A stretch of DNA of 64,000 bases, taken from the NCBI GenBank assembly GCA_013368375.1, contig JAACJP010000042.1, forward strand, positions 62,001 through 126,000, given 5' to 3'. Origin of the DNA: Tricholomella constricta (Eukaryota > Basidiomycota > Agaricomycetes > Agaricales > Lyophyllaceae). Positions 1 through 13,241 of this stretch are shown piece after piece; within the stretch, counting starts at the first letter, position 1, and each line of letters begins with the position of its first letter. The notes under the pieces were generated by a model, which saw only the letters and a program-made list of their open reading frames with translations, was not told where the DNA came from and made no database searches. The position numbers were made by a program, and so were the translations under genes.

Positions 1-2506
1 GGCAGGAGTGGAGTGGGATGAGGGATAAGCAGGGAAGAACGTAGTGTTCCACAAAAAGGAAAAGAAACAAAGAAAGAGACAAAAGGCGAGAGTGACCGCG
101 TCCCAACCCTATGCCCCACCCCTCGTCCGGCGCGCGGCTGCACATGGTCCAGAGCGCGAGTGCTGCACTAGGACTGGCGCCTCCGTCGCAGGGGTGGTGT
201 CGAGTGTAAGCGTGCAAGGGCAAGCGCGCAGGCGAGGGGCAAGGGCACGGGCGAGGGGCACCGGTGGAGAGGGGACGGGGCTTGTTTATTGTAGCGGAGG
301 GCGCGATCGTGATGGCGGTGGAGGTGGGCGCGGCAACAAAGAGCAATGGAGGTAGGATTTGAGTCGATGCTGGGGTGAGTGCGCGAAGGACGTCCGAGTA
401 GCAGAAGGACTTGGCGGCGGGCGCAGGCTGGACGGCGTTTGGAGGCGTTGAAAACGATGCACTGGAGCTGTGAGGAGCAATGAGCGAGTAGAGGAGCGGA
501 GGACGGCATGTATCTACCTTAAGTGGTCGCGTTTTGGTGACATATCCTGCCTCCTCGAACATCCTCACCACACAGTCTGCGTCGCAGTCGAAACGGTGAG
601 TTGTGCATTGATTTGATAGAGAGAAGAGCAGTATATACCGGCGATCCTCTGCAGCGTCACGCTGTCTCAAGCGGCGCGAGATACAGCACATCCACCCGCA
701 CATCCTCGGATGCCCGCGACGGGGCGCATTTTTTTCAGCGAGTCGAAGACGATCTTGAATGCCGCGTGATCGATATGATTGTCTCCTTCAGTGTCGAGAA
801 TAGCGTGACTCCAAGCGTGGCTTGAGAGGGTCGCAGGACGGCCGGGCGGTGGAGACGGTGTGTGTGGCAGGTGTCGCTGGAGGGGCGGGCTTCTCGGCAA
901 GGGCCATGACGGTGTGTGTGAGATAGAATCGAAGGGTTCAATGATTAATCGAGCCTCAGGCCAACACGCCGAGCCAGCCCTGGCTGTGTATGTAGCGTCC
1001 CATGTCGCTCAACGTCCAACGTCATTCTGACCGTCATCATGCTCCTCTGGGTTAGCGCCGAGTACAGCCTTTCAACCGGCACTCCCAACAAATCCGAGCC
1101 CGAGCCCAAGCACGACGGCCCCTTCTCTGACTCATACTCCTCGCCGCCTTCCAAACCGCGTTCTGAACATACCTGTATTTCACTGCCTCTCGAGTCATCC
1201 TCCTGCTGTGTGGGTGATCTGCCATCGTTGGCTGCACTGCACTGACGACTTGAAGTGGGCGATGACGAGGTCCTCCTCCACCGTGACTGAGCCTTTGCTC
1301 ACCTATCCACGAGCGCGAGCATGAGCAGACCTTCTCTGAGCTTCTACCGCGCTTGCCGATTCCGCCGCCATGAAGAATCCCGATCGTCCCGCGAGTCGAG
1401 ACGGCAATACATCCCCGGAACGTGTATAACCTGCGAACAGCACCTCACCCCCCATGTAACTCTGTCTTGCTGACTTTTTCCACACACGTCTAGAGGCTGC
1501 AATGCGCCCGCCGCAGAGCTTAAGGGTGTCGATGGCCCCGCTTTCAGTCCAGGCAGCTCCTTATACTCGGCGACAAAACCTGCAGCTGTGCACTGCGCTG
1601 CACGTTTCTGATAAACCCGATTAGAAACCGAAGCAGGAGCAGGAGAAAGACGTACACGGCCCCTCGATCTCCATGTGCTGTGCTTGCGATCCCGTTCATG
1701 TACACTGCCCAACAGGGATACCTTGAAACTCGGGTATGTCATGCCATCCCCTTCCCCTTCCCCTCCCAAGCTTCCTTCCATACATTCATTGTTCCAGCCT
1801 ATCATTTCGAGCTCTACATTGATTTGGACTGTCGAGACGATCTCCGATGGAATCGCCTACGGATTGCCACGCCGTTTAGCTGCAGATGTATTCGCCCGGC
1901 GAGCGACGTTGAATCCGATCCTTTGAAGAAGATCGTTGGAGAAGATCATGAGGGACCGTTGAATGCCGTGTAATCAGTGTATGACTGCTACTACCTTTTG
2001 GCTCTGCCCATACAGAATTTCTTTCGCAATTTGCACGAAGCAGATTTTTGCGTCCAGCCAGAGTGAAATTTTCAGTGTGCTGGCCCGATTCGTTTATGAA
2101 TGTACGAAGCATGCAGAAGACTGTCGCGTTTTGGTTTCACAGATATCAAAACAGAGCTGTGCGTGCGATACGGAGTTGAGGAAGCTGTGGAACACGTGGA
2201 TCGGGCTAGCACGAAATTGGCATTTTGAATCCGGAACTCAGTGGCCATTGAAGTATGCGGATTGGCTACTGGTCACTGAAGGAGGTCAAAAGAAACGCAT
2301 GTGACAACGCCCCGGCGGCATGCGCGCTGAGCGTCAATCGCCCAATTGGAAAACCAGTTACACCCTGAGCTGCGGTTGTCAGGCGGCACCGGCCTATATG
2401 AACAGCATCAACACCTCATCCCGCCATCATTAGGTTCGAATTCACCCCACTTCTCCAGCACTCATGTCTTCCAGTCTCTTAACCTCGAACTCCACAACCT
2501 TGTGGC
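1..2506. other. GC-rich stretch without a supportable gene
   Basis: Only short overlapping reading frames occur on both strands and none matches a family I recognise. A minus-strand frame at 667-900 contains a string resembling a degenerate EF-hand loop (DTEGDNHID), but the acidic residue at loop position 12 is missing and I see no second hand. The plus-strand frame 1963-2304 (113 codons) has no recognisable motif. The 5' end of a gene entering from outside the window cannot be excluded. Confidence 0.4.
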
Positions 2507-3713
2507 ATGATACAATGGCTTAAGAAATGGAAAGAAGCCCCAGAAGCCCTCCAGCGTGTTCTCTCGTATGTTCCTTTCGTAGACGCCAACACTTTTTTGG
2601 GCATGCTCTGGGACAAGGAGCTTTTCTGGGTTGGACTTCAACCATTCCTCTTATGTCGTGGCTATAAACTGCGTCCCCGCTATGATCCCGACTGGGTATC
2701 GTCTTGGCGAGATTATGAGAGACCGAAATTCCTGGAATTTGAAGATGCTCTGGCGCTCGATGTAAGCCCGCATTATTTTACGAATAGAGGCCGTGGACAG
2801 GCTCACTTTGATTTAGAGAGGAGATTTGATCTACGCGGTGCGAACCACTGGCGGTTCAAAGGTTGCGATCAAGTGCGTCAATACACGTCGAAGGCACGCG
2901 TCGGGAAGTTGCAATCGTGCAGTGTTTATCATCCCCGGAGCTCGCAACCGACCCCAGGAATCGGACGGTCCCCATTCTGGATATAGTTTCTCTTCCCGAC
3001 GACGGTTTGGAGGCCCTAATTATCATGCCTCTTCTCCGTCAATTTGATGTGTTGCCGTTCAGGCGGGTGGGAGAATCTATGGAGCTTGTTGAACAATTGA
3101 TTCAGGTTAGTGCCTTTGCCATTATGATCATACTGTTCTAATGGAGTATCTGATGGCACAGGGCCTGAAGTTTTTCCATGAGCATAGAATTGCACACAGG
3201 TGACTCTAGCTTCCGCCCCGTTCAGTATTATTTCATAGACTTCGGCCTGTCGAAGAGATATCCGGAGAACGAACCTCTCGAAACGATAACAGGCCTCAAC
3301 GTTCAAGATCGAAGAGTACCCGAGCTCCTTCTCTCCGATCCATATGGTCCAAACAAGTCGATGTATATCAGCTGGGAAATGTGAATCATTAAGGTAAAAA
3401 AAAAAGTCAATTGCGCAAAAGATGTTATACTGACGCCTCTTTAGGAATACGAAGGCCTTGAGCCTTTCCTACCTATTCGGACGCTTTGGAAATGCTCCCA
3501 TCGTTCAACTGGCATGCACTTAGACGTCGTATCTGGCTCAAGAAGTACTCGGCGCAGGAGCGAACCCGCATCAGATTGCTCGGAAATCGCCCAGCACTGT
3601 TCGAATGCGCAGTCGACTTTAGTGATCAAAGACGAGGCATCCGCATACGTCCGCGTGGTCGGGTTCCTGTCTCGAAGCCTTTCGTACAAGTCTTGCTGCA
3701 GAGGTGAGTCATG
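2507..3713 (+). pseudogene. Protein-kinase-like gene, broken
   Basis: The remnant resembles the agaricomycete 'protein kinase-like' family. The first part (2507-2770) carries the family's N-terminal hallmark GYKLRPRYDPDWVSSW. After a likely intron, the small-lobe strand GGSKVAIK follows, then SSPELATDPRNRTVPILDI, which runs in another frame, so a 1-bp frameshift lies near 2890. The catalytic-loop region is cut off: the string HEHRIAHR near 3180 runs directly into DSSFRPVQYYFIDFGLS (about 3199-3250). The HRD-to-DFG stretch that should hold the catalytic Asp is therefore missing. The frame stops at 3382-3384, and a piece reading EYEGLEPFLP continues after about 3444. DFG is kept but catalytic function cannot be. 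The family assignment is from recalled motifs; the breaks are visible in the sequence. Confidence 0.7.
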
Positions 3714-4840
3714 ATAAGCCGGCACTCGTGGGTGCCGAATACTGGAAAGAAAATCTATCATTTTTGCACTCAATGGGGATGGCGGACGGATCGGAAGCCA
3801 AAGCAAAAAGGGAAGATCGCTAGGGTTTGACAGCACACGGAGGCGAACGCGAGTAAATGTGGCGGAAGTCAAGCCGGTGCGCGTGGGGTGGATGGTTCGT
3901 ATGTTTTTTAACCCTGGGCTCGCTCTGCACGTCGTTTGATGGACATGCTTCTCGCCACTCATCGGGTGGCGTCCATACCACATGTCGCTGCCAGGTTCTT
4001 CGAGTCAACGTCCTCGCGGCGCAATCCGCACAGAAAATGGCAAGAAAATGGATCTGAATTTACGCTGAGTGAGGGCAGACAAAGTTAGACGATGTGAACG
4101 AAGAGCCTCACCAGCGTATTAATGCAGATATCCAAACTCCTGCCATACAAGTATTTCATTCGAAATCATCGGAAGGTCATAGATCGATGTGCACACCTTT
4201 TGAGAGCTTCCATGGTCCTTGGCTGTGTAGCAGACACAAATCCCTTGATGCACCTGTTCGCTGTTAAACTGGCGGCGTCTTCCGGAACTAGAGATAAGTC
4301 CTTTTCAAAACTAGTATGAAGGCGTAGTTTTAATGATGGCGATGTCGGATTTTCACAGCACCTTGCTTGTAGATGTCTAACCTTCACATGTTGATGTCGA
4401 ACCTTCATAGCCTTGCTTGTCAGAAAGGTTCTCAGGGTCGGGGACGATATCTCCGGACAACGTCCGATTTGATGGCGGTCAAAGCGGGGGGGAGTACCTT
4501 ACTAACGGAGCGGCAATGTATTGCGGTGCGCAAGCTAGATATTGCCGTGTGCTCAGGTTTCGAAATCAAGGCAACTCGTCACAAGGTCCGTCAGCTTGCT
4601 GTGGTGGTTGAAGGCTCATTTAGAATGCTGACTTGTGCTAGGAACTTCCACGATGCTGACCCAGGGAAAACTTTTAGTTGTCTGTTACCTTGTCATGCCA
4701 TTCCATTACTTTGAGGTGACTTGGCCTCGTGGTGCATGATACAATTTGACTCGCCCTCTTAGCGCCAGAGCCATCCATTGGTATTAAAGGATTTGCCTGT
4801 TCCGCATCCTACACATCGATAACGTACTGATATATCCAGA
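3714..4840. other. No gene seen
   Basis: Short overlapping frames only. A short near-direct repeat about 'cttcacatgttgatgt' / 'cttcatagccttgcttgt' lies around 4360-4420. No domain, tRNA or repeat-element terminus was recognised. Confidence 0.4.
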
Positions 4841-5468
4841 ATGGAGCTGGGCAATTCTTCACACCACTCTATAACATCTCAGGAAGGACAACCGGTCAAC
4901 TATGGTCTCTACATGGCTTTGTATAGTCTTGCTTCAAGCGACGCAAAACCTTCTACCTGCCAGTACCACGCTGGATTCAAACTTATTCGCGAGGGTGCGG
5001 CAAGTGAAGAAAAACAGCCGCATGTTTACCTTTACAAACTCGTCAATAATCTCAAGGTCAAAGAGTGTATGTGGAAGTTTGAATGCCAGCAGATACGTCG
5101 CAGGACGGACGAGCTGACTGCCTTGGTATTTCTCGGAAGTCCGAAGATTACTGTGATGGACTTGGAAAAACAGCTGATGGCTGTTGACATCATGCAACGC
5201 CCTGGCTGTCAGTGCAAGGAGTGGATCCGTTCTGCGATGAGGGTTTGTCGCCTCTCATTTTTATACCGAACGTAGGTCATCGGCCCTGACATTATGGTTC
5301 GAGTAGGAGCTCCAGACTCTTGGAACTATTGCGAAATTTCCGGATGCTGCTGATGTTTGGGAAACTGCCGTCAAATTTGCGGATAACAATCCTGTCCCTG
5401 CTGGTGGTGTTCCTTCAACATGCAACATGGCTGGAGAGCGTATCAAGTCCGCCTATGAACATCATTAA
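4841..5468 (+). CDS. Small two-exon gene, DUF6914-like protein
   Basis: Exon 1 is 4841-5242 and exon 2 is 5307-5468; the 64-bp intron has a GTTTGT donor and a GAGTAG acceptor. Splicing keeps the frame and gives a protein of 186 residues. The N-terminal part reads NYGLYMALYSLA, followed by an HVYLYK strand, then MWKFECQQIRR, LEKQLMAVDIMQRPG and CKEWIRSAM. The exon 2 part adds AKFPDAADVWETAVKFAD. The order 'LYxALY ... W-FE-x-I ... L-x-x-P ... W-x-x-C-x-x-W' resembles DUF6914, a fungal family of unknown function common in agaricomycetes. It could also be an unrelated small protein. No signal peptide or membrane segment is seen. An upstream ATG was not needed because the frame is closed shortly before 4841. 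Confidence 0.55.
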
Positions 5469-8080
5469 ATTTGTTGTCACTCCCATTCTTCTGTGCCCTG
5501 TTTTCATGCACATCAGCCTATGTATTTCCCTGTATTATCTCTCATCTTGTAGTAAAATTGCGAGCTTGTATATTGAAACAGATTCAAACGAAGGTTCTCG
5601 GAGACTTTGCCCATGCCTACCTTCACTTTTGATTCACCTTCAAAACCTATTGTTTCGTATGCGGGGCCGCGATCCTCCGCTTCCTAACGCCCATTCCACT
5701 CGACAGCTTGCGGCTTTAATTAGTAAGGATACTTTGTCATTGTATTTTCGTATCTCTGTAGACGCTGCTGCGGTATCGACAGATCGCCGTGCTAGCGGGA
5801 TCTTGCGTCTCACCTGTTAACGCTAATAGCAGACACCTTTATAACGAGGCTGTGCCTGATCTTGAAGGTTTAAATCCCAGTCCTTTCTTTGTCGAGGTAT
5901 ATACGGTCTAATCGGAGCGTCGACGAAGTATACAGCTTCAATGGCATTAGCAACTCAGCGGAAACATGTGCTCTTTTGCGAGACTGTCATGACAGCCGGT
6001 CGTCCATAAGAAAATATTTCTTCTCACTCCATTCGATGAGGGCTACTTGAATCGTGGCTGTATACTGTGAGATTAACTGCGTGATCCTGTTAGTTACTCG
6101 ACGAAGCAGGCTAAGATATAAATCTACCAGATGTCGTTGCTGATGGTCCATGAAATGGTATTGATTGACCCGACCCGTTTCGCCTTTCCCTTATGCGCAC
6201 CATTCCGTTCAATTTGTCCACATCGGGAGGAGGCGGAGAGACCGTCGAAGGATGCGGTACGGATTTTTTGATTCTGAGGTGTCCTCTTTCGAACTCAACT
6301 TGTGGATACGTATGTATCTGTACCGGGTCTTTTGACGGGCACGTTAGATGATGCTGTATGATGTGCATATTGCAGTTACCTACGTTTCTTGGATTGAAGG
6401 AACTTGTGTTCACATCGAACGTGGGAGCTTGAATTCAGGAGCGTTTGATCACCTGGAGCCAGTCCACTCGCTGTTTGAGCAGCTGGAGGTGACGCCGTTG
6501 AAGAAGCGATCGTGAGTTGCAGAGGGTAGCACTGATGACGTCGAGGTGGTAGGGCCGTGAATGGGAAGAGAAGACTTCCGACGCGGTCTGGGGAGAGGGG
6601 CCAGTCGTGCTTTAGATGGTGAGCGATGACGTGATAGAAACGCTCGTACCGTACACTTCTGACCAATGATGCGGATCACATTTATCTCACTCGTGGCCGG
6701 CTGTTGCCCCATACTGGCTAGAATATACACGCCAGTGCAAGTAGATAATTGAGGACGCATTGCACAGTTCTACGATTTGTGGGTAGCATGGATGACAGGT
6801 CGGGTTCTTCAGGATTGCAGCGGATGAGGACGTGAGAGATGATGGTGATCACTGTGCTCATCTAGGCTGACTCATACATTCGCCTTTGACACTCATCGAG
6901 CCCTGCGGATCCAACATTGGCGTTCGCGACTTGATTGAAAGGTCCCCGAATCGAATGACGAAAATTGTTCTGACGATAGGAATGCGACAGCAAAAGGGAC
7001 AACGACGGCAGAAGGGGCAAAGGAGGGGTGGGTGGGTGGCGGGAAGAGACTAGCGGGAAACTGAAAACCGAGCTCGGGTAACAAGGGTAGGATGTACGAA
7101 AGTTCGAATACTGGCGGAGGGTTGGTAAAGGCATACTTGAGACTAACTGGCATGAATCACAGTCGACAATCTGCGTGGGTTGGGATATGAAGATTCGGGG
7201 CGATGCTGGGAAGTTGGAAGGAATAGCGTATGAGAAAGATTACCTGTTGCACGGTTTAGTATTTGCGTATCTGCAACGTGTGCAACGTTGACAACGTCCA
7301 GTATAACCCGGAGAAAAATGCATGTTCTTGATGTGGACGATTAGACTGAGTCAACGGAAGGTATCGATGACTAGGATAAAAATTAGCAATGGTGACGAGG
7401 GTGTCGAAAGCTGAGTAACACTCATTGACTGCCATGAGGGTGCTCGGGGATGCTTGGCGGTGATTGCGTGACTGTAAGTAAAGCACCGGATTTCGTTTCG
7501 AGCGGCTGTGATCGGAGGGTATTGGGCGGTGCGCTAAAGCTGGGTGACGGTGTTGAGTAGGTGAAAGTTCTACAATTCAACACCAACGAAGAAGGACAAG
7601 AACACACATCTGCAATAGTTGGCGACGTATCCCACCTGCCCGTCCATGCTTGCATGCTCTATGTGAGGGCTCTCGTTTCACGTTATGTAAAGGATTAAGG
7701 ATGTTAATGAATCTGGACTTCAAGTGGGTTTTTGCGCCTTAAATTCGTCCCAACGAAAAGGCGATGGTCGAGGACATTACAAAGCGACGAGACGAGGCCA
7801 TGCTGAGAGCTGAGCGCTGAGGTCTGGAGCTTTGAAACTTTGAAGCTTTGAAGTCTGAAGGCTTGGCGAGGTGTTTGCCTTGTGTTTGTCCAAGTTGTTC
7901 TGCTCGTCGCTCAACAAGAACGTTCAGCACAAGCAGAATTTCAAGCAACGATGGAACCATCCACATCTCCGTGCGCTCTGATTCTGTAGTACGATTACCA
8001 GCAGTTACTTACAGAAACAATTTGCAGAGAGAAAATACAAATCACAGGTATCGATCTCCCGAGATCGCATTTACAGTTCG
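5469..8080. other. Intergenic stretch, no supportable gene
   Basis: Several frames of 70-170 codons exist, for example minus-strand 6376-6760 and 7422-7655, but they are low in recognisable motifs and overlap each other. I could not chain them into a gene with plausible splice sites. The last 300 bases probably hold the promoter and missing first exon of the NLR-like gene. Confidence 0.4.
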
Positions 8081-11000
8081 GTGGCTGATCAGCGCAAACC
8101 AGTGGTCGAGGCTACGGCTCTTCCACGAATGGGGGCTCGTACGCCATACTGCAAAGTTTCTATCACCATAGGATCCGACAGAAAGGTCACACAGAGGGTC
8201 AAGAGAGCGAATCCGGTCTGGAACAAGGCATTCCTCTTGTACGTTTCGCGACGCAGTCCTGCGGCAGACTGATTTATCGCATCATAGTGTTGCGGATCCC
8301 GGCTCTCAAGTCTCAATTCAAGTCCTACATGGCAAACATTCCAAGGTCGTCGCAGAAGCGGTTACCAGCGTGAAGAGTGAGCATCTGCAGGTCGGAACAG
8401 TCGCATTCGGTACGTGATTTTGAGAGTCGCAGGTGTTCGCTCAAGCCTAACCTGATGCATTTTCAGACGAAATTGTGCCCCTCAACCTACTGGTGTCATC
8501 CTTCATTCGCCGGAACCCAACTATCAAGTTGTCGTTCTCAGTCGCTTTGCCGAAGGATGTTCGTGCTCCCCAAGTACATGAATCAACGACTGCTGGTCCC
8601 ACTCTGCAAAATCTCGAGGCCATCTCATCTGAGGCGAGCACTCGCTCACCACCAAAACAGAAGTATTGTAATATCATTGGGAACCTTAAACAATTCGTGA
8701 ATTTAGGCAGTGCTATCGCAGAAGTCAGTAGCGCCAAACATCTATCAATCGCGAATTGAATCGAATTTCACATAACAGGTCCACCCATATGCAAAGGCGG
8801 TTTGGGCCCTGCTGACGTCTGGGTTAACAGTAAGCCAATCACTTATTCGTGACCGTTGTTCTCAGGTATTCTAGGTTCTGATCGCACAGTACGAACGCAA
8901 TGCCCGCATCCAAGATCTCTGGGCCTGTGTCCATGAGACATTAGACTTCATGAAGGATGCTGAGGCTCTTCGCGATGTTCAATCCCTCACTGGCACGGTT
9001 CAAGCCATGATGGAACAGCTTCGTGAATGCATCATCTATCTTACAGGGTATTGGGAACGAAGTACAGCTGGTAAGCCATTTCTCATGTTCAACTTGTGAA
9101 AACTCACCCCAATTACAGAGGCCATGGTCAAAGTTGTGTTTTCGGAAGAGGATGACACTATTATTCGGGGAATTACTGACACCTTTGCACAGCTGAAAGT
9201 TCAGTTTGATCAACGCATCAACATACAACAGTGGAAGATCATTCAAGCGACGGGAGAGCAAGTTGCCATGATTTCCAATAAGATTGATGTGCTTGTAAGG
9301 AGAGAAGAAGATCGTCAGCTGAAAGACCTACTTGCTACTGATTTGCACACACACTGGAGTTCCACATGCCTCTCTGGTACCCGTGTAAAGCTCTTGTCTG
9401 AAATTCTGAGCTGGGCTCAGTCTGATTCTAGTCCCTCTATGCTCTGGCTCTCTGGTGCTGCAGGAACTGGCAAGTCCAGTGTTGCAGGCAGTGTGGCTGA
9501 AATATTGAAGTCTCAGAATATTCTTGGGGCCTTTGTTGGATTCCGCCGAGACACTGCAGTAGATGATACTCCTAGCCATCTTTTTGGCAGCATTGCATGT
9601 CAGCTTGCATTCTTTCATGAAGATGTGCGCAAGAACATCTTATCTGCTGTAGAAAACAAGCTTTTGAACATATATTTGCTTGAGCAACAGGCTAGAGAGC
9701 TTGTCGTGCAGCCTCTGTTGAAAAGTCTGATTTTTTCTCCTGTGGTTATTGTCATTGATGCTCTAGATGAGTGTGCATCTGACTCTGGTAGAAATGGCAA
9801 GCCAGGACGTGAGACACTAGTGAAGGCTCTTGTTACAGAATTTGCAACCCTTCCAACCTCTGTCAAAATCTTTGTAACCTCAAGGAAGGAGGGAACTATT
9901 TCTCATCGTCTACCTCAGCATTCATCACTGCAGAACATTGATCTTGTCTCTGTTGATAATACTCACAATGATATTGTTACATACATCAGCTTCAGATGTA
10001 AGGAGATTCAGCAAAAATATGACCTGGATAGCTGGCCCAAGATCACAGATATTTCTCAGCTTGCAGTTTATGCTGACAACTTATTTGTCTGGGCAGATGT
10101 TGCCTGCTCTTATGTTGAAACAAGTGATCCTCACACCAAGCTTAGAAATCTTCTCTCTAAGGGGCAAGTTTCAGGAGGTCCTGGTAAATCACTTGAAAAG
10201 CTTTATGCCTATGTCTTGGAACAGAGTCTTCCAAGAACAGCTGAAGCTGTTGATATAACAAACTGGCATTTTGTGGTTGGAGCAATAGTATGTTGTAAAA
10301 CACCACTATCTACTCAGGTCATGGACTTATTGCTGGGCCTTTCAGTGCAAACAGAGAGCAAGGTCCTTGTAAATGGCCAAAAAATAGATTTATCTTCAAC
10401 AAGGTTCATTACATCTCAAATGTTGCCTATTCTGAAAGAGCAAAATGGGACTATACAACTTCTCCACAAATCAATTTTTGACTTTTTAACAAAAAATGCC
10501 AATAGTCGATTTGAAATTGAGCTGCCATTACATAACTCCATCCTTGCTGTGCAATGCTTTGAGCAAATGACCAAGCATTTGACATATAACATTTGTCAGA
10601 TTGAAGACACTACTCTACTAAATTCTGAAGTGCCTGATATAGCTGCCAGGATTGAAAAACATATTCCTGGATCATTGCAATATGCATGTCAATATTTTTC
10701 AACTCATCTACTGGAAAGTGATGTACAATACTATTTTATCTTTGAAGGACACCTGTTAAGGTTTTTTAAGCATGAAGTCATGTATTGGATTGAAGCTATG
10801 AGCTGGCTAGGAATATTCTTCAGGGCAGAAGCAGCTTTTAAGGATATTTTGACATTTTTAAAGGTAAATAAATGTGCTGATTGAGCTTAATAAAGGCTAA
10901 ATTCCTTGTTGATCAGAAGAATAATTGTCAAAATGAGCTTATTGATCAAGTGAATGACTGCATCACACTGTTGCGATCTACTGGAACTCCAATTGCCATG

Positions 11001-13166
11001 GGTGCACTACAAGTCTATCATACAGGATTAGCCTTGTGTCCCAGATCTAGCATCTTAGGTCAACTGTGGTTTCACCAGGTAGACTACAAGACAGTCAAGC
11101 TTACTCACCCAGCACAGACGAGTGCATTACGAGTATTTGAAGGACATACCAATGCAGTGACTGCTATAGTTTTTTCTTCAGATGGAACAAGGCTTGCATC
11201 TACATCAAGTGATAAAACAGTGCGTCTCTGGGATATCCAAACTGGAGCCTCTATTAGCTCTGCCTTAGTGGATCACACTTCTGTAGTAAATTCTGCGGTA
11301 TTTTCTTCAGATGGCACCAAACTTGCATTTGCATTGAAGAATAACACAGTGAGCATCTGGGATGTTCAAACTAGAGCCTTTATTGGCTCTGCCTTAGTAG
11401 GTCACACTAATACAGTGATTTCCATGGCATTTTCTCCCGATAATACAAAGCTTGCATCTGCATCATGGGATAAAACAGTGCGCCTTTGGGATGTCCAAAC
11501 TGGGGCCTCTATTGGCCCTGCCTTGGTGAGTCGCACTCAGGAAGTGCCTTATGTGGTATTTTCTCCAGATGGGACAAAGCTTGCATTTGCATCAAATAAT
11601 AAAACAGTGCACATTTGGGATGTCCAAACTGGAGCCTCTATTGCTTCTGCTTTAGTAGGTCACACTGGTGCAGTGACTTCTGTAGTATTTTCACCAGATA
11701 ACACCAAACTTGCATCTGCATCATGGGATCAAACAGTGCATATTTGGGATGTCCAAACAGGAGCCTCTATTGGCTCTGCCTTAGTGGGTCACACTAATGT
11801 AGTGACTACTGTGGTATATTCTCCAGATAACACCAAGCTTGCATCTGCATCATGGGACAAAACAGTGCGCATCTGGGATGTTAGGACTGATGTTTCTATT
11901 GGCCCTGCCTTGGTGATTAACAATGATGTGAACATTGTAGTATTTTCTCCAGATAGCACCAAGCTTGCATCTGCATCAATTGATAGAACAGTGCACCTCT
12001 GGGATGTCCAGACTGGGGCCTCTATTGGCTCTGCTTTGGTGGGTCACACTAATGCAGTTGATTCTGTATTATTTTCTCCAGATGGCACCAAACTTGCATC
12101 TGCATCACAAGATCAAACAGTGCGCCTCTGGGATGTCCAAACTGTTCTTGTTGGCCCTGCCTTAGTGGGTCACACTCGTGCAGTAAGTTCTGTGGATTTT
12201 TCTTCAGATGGTACCAAGCTTGTATCTGCATCATCGGATCAAACAGTGTGTCTCTGGGATGTCCAGACTGGTGTTTCTATCGGCTCTGCCTTGGTGGGTC
12301 ACACTGAGGCAGTGATTTGTGTGGTATTTTCTCCAGATGATACTAAGCTTGCATCTGCATCAAGTGATACAACTGTGCGCCTCTGGGATGTCCAGACTGG
12401 GGCCTCTATTGGCTCTGCCTTGGTGGGTCACACTGATCTAGTAACTTCAGTTGTATTTTCTCCAGATGGCACTAAACTTGCATCTGCATCATGGGACAAA
12501 ACAGTGCGCCTTTGGGATATTCAGACTGGTGTTTCTATTGGCTCTGCTTTAGTGGGTCACACTAATACAGTAAATTCTGTTGTATTTTCTCCAGATGGCA
12601 CTAAGCTTGCATCTGCATCATGGGATCAAACAGTGCACCTTTGGGATGTCCAAACTGGAGCCCTTATTGGCTCTCTTCTTAAAGGTGACCTTCATGCCTC
12701 TCTTGATTTTACTGTGGTATGGAGTTACCCTCATGCAGTGGATTCTCCAGTATTTTCGCCAGATGGCACCAAGATTGCATCTGCTTCATCTGACCATTCA
12801 GTGCACCTCTGGGATGTCCAAAATGGTCCTTCTGTTGGCTCTGCCTTGGTGGGTCACACCAGTGCAGTGACTTCTGTGATATTTTCTCCCGATAGCACTA
12901 AGCTTGCATCTACTTCTGCAGATGGCTCCGTGTACTTTTGGGATGTCCAAACACATTCTACTCTGACCTCTTACCAATCTCAACAAGAACTCCTCCCTTT
13001 TGTACAGAACATGCATTTTATTGATTCTTTCAACTTTTTATGTTCTTATGAAGGCAGTAGAGTTCTATGGATACCTTCTCATCTCCGTGGTGATGTTGTT
13101 ACTGGGCCAGACAGAACTGTGGTAATCTATGGAATTTCAGGATCTATAATGTTTGTCAACCTCTAG
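8081..13166 (+). CDS. NLR-like receptor: C2, NACHT, 14 WD40 repeats
   Basis: Seven exons join in frame: 8081-8238, 8288-8409, 8467-8723, 8779-8829, 8875-9070, 9119-10863 and 10917-13166, giving about 1,590 residues. All introns are 45-57 bp and GT..AG. The last intron joins what otherwise look like separate 586- and 761-codon frames. N-terminal residues (VVEATALPR, RTPYCKVSI, NPVWNKAFLF) form a C2-like domain. The NACHT ATPase has Walker A GAAGTGKSS (about residue 376) and Walker B VVIVIDALDEC (about residue 470). Fourteen WD40 repeats run from about residue 914 to 1525. Known role of the class: fungal NOD-like receptors are thought to sense non-self or act in heterokaryon incompatibility, with the repeats as the ligand-binding part. 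The true start is not visible: no in-frame ATG lies between the upstream stop (7979) and 8081, so a short first exon is missing. I see no break in the coding sequence. Confidence 0.9.
11131..12960 (+). repeat. WD40 repeat array with high internal identity
   Basis: There are fourteen units, mostly of 43 codons (about 129 bp), each built on GHTxxVxSVVFSPDGTKLAS then AS.DxTVRLWDVQTG. Units 3, 5, 6, 11 and 12 are almost identical outside a few positions. The residues after GHT, the residue before DxTV and the R/H/C before LWD/IWD change from unit to unit. Unit 7 (about 11911-12030) has lost GHT, and unit 13 contains a longer insertion (about 12680-12735). Conservation at the DNA level indicates recent unit exchange or duplication. 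Confidence 0.9.
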
Positions 13167-13241
13167 GCAAATTTAACATGTATTGTAGCTATGTAAATAA
13201 TATCTTTATCCTATGTGAAAGGAGGATTTTAGCAAAATTTC

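Noticed and set aside
667..900. EF-hand-like string on the minus strand
   Set aside because: Only one degenerate loop without the acidic residue at position 12, no partner hand, and the frame overlaps others of equal length.
9124..10884. NACHT frame as a separate 586-residue gene from the WD40 frame
   Set aside because: A clean 53-bp intron (10864-10916) joins the two in frame, and C2 exons upstream also splice in, so one gene is the better model.
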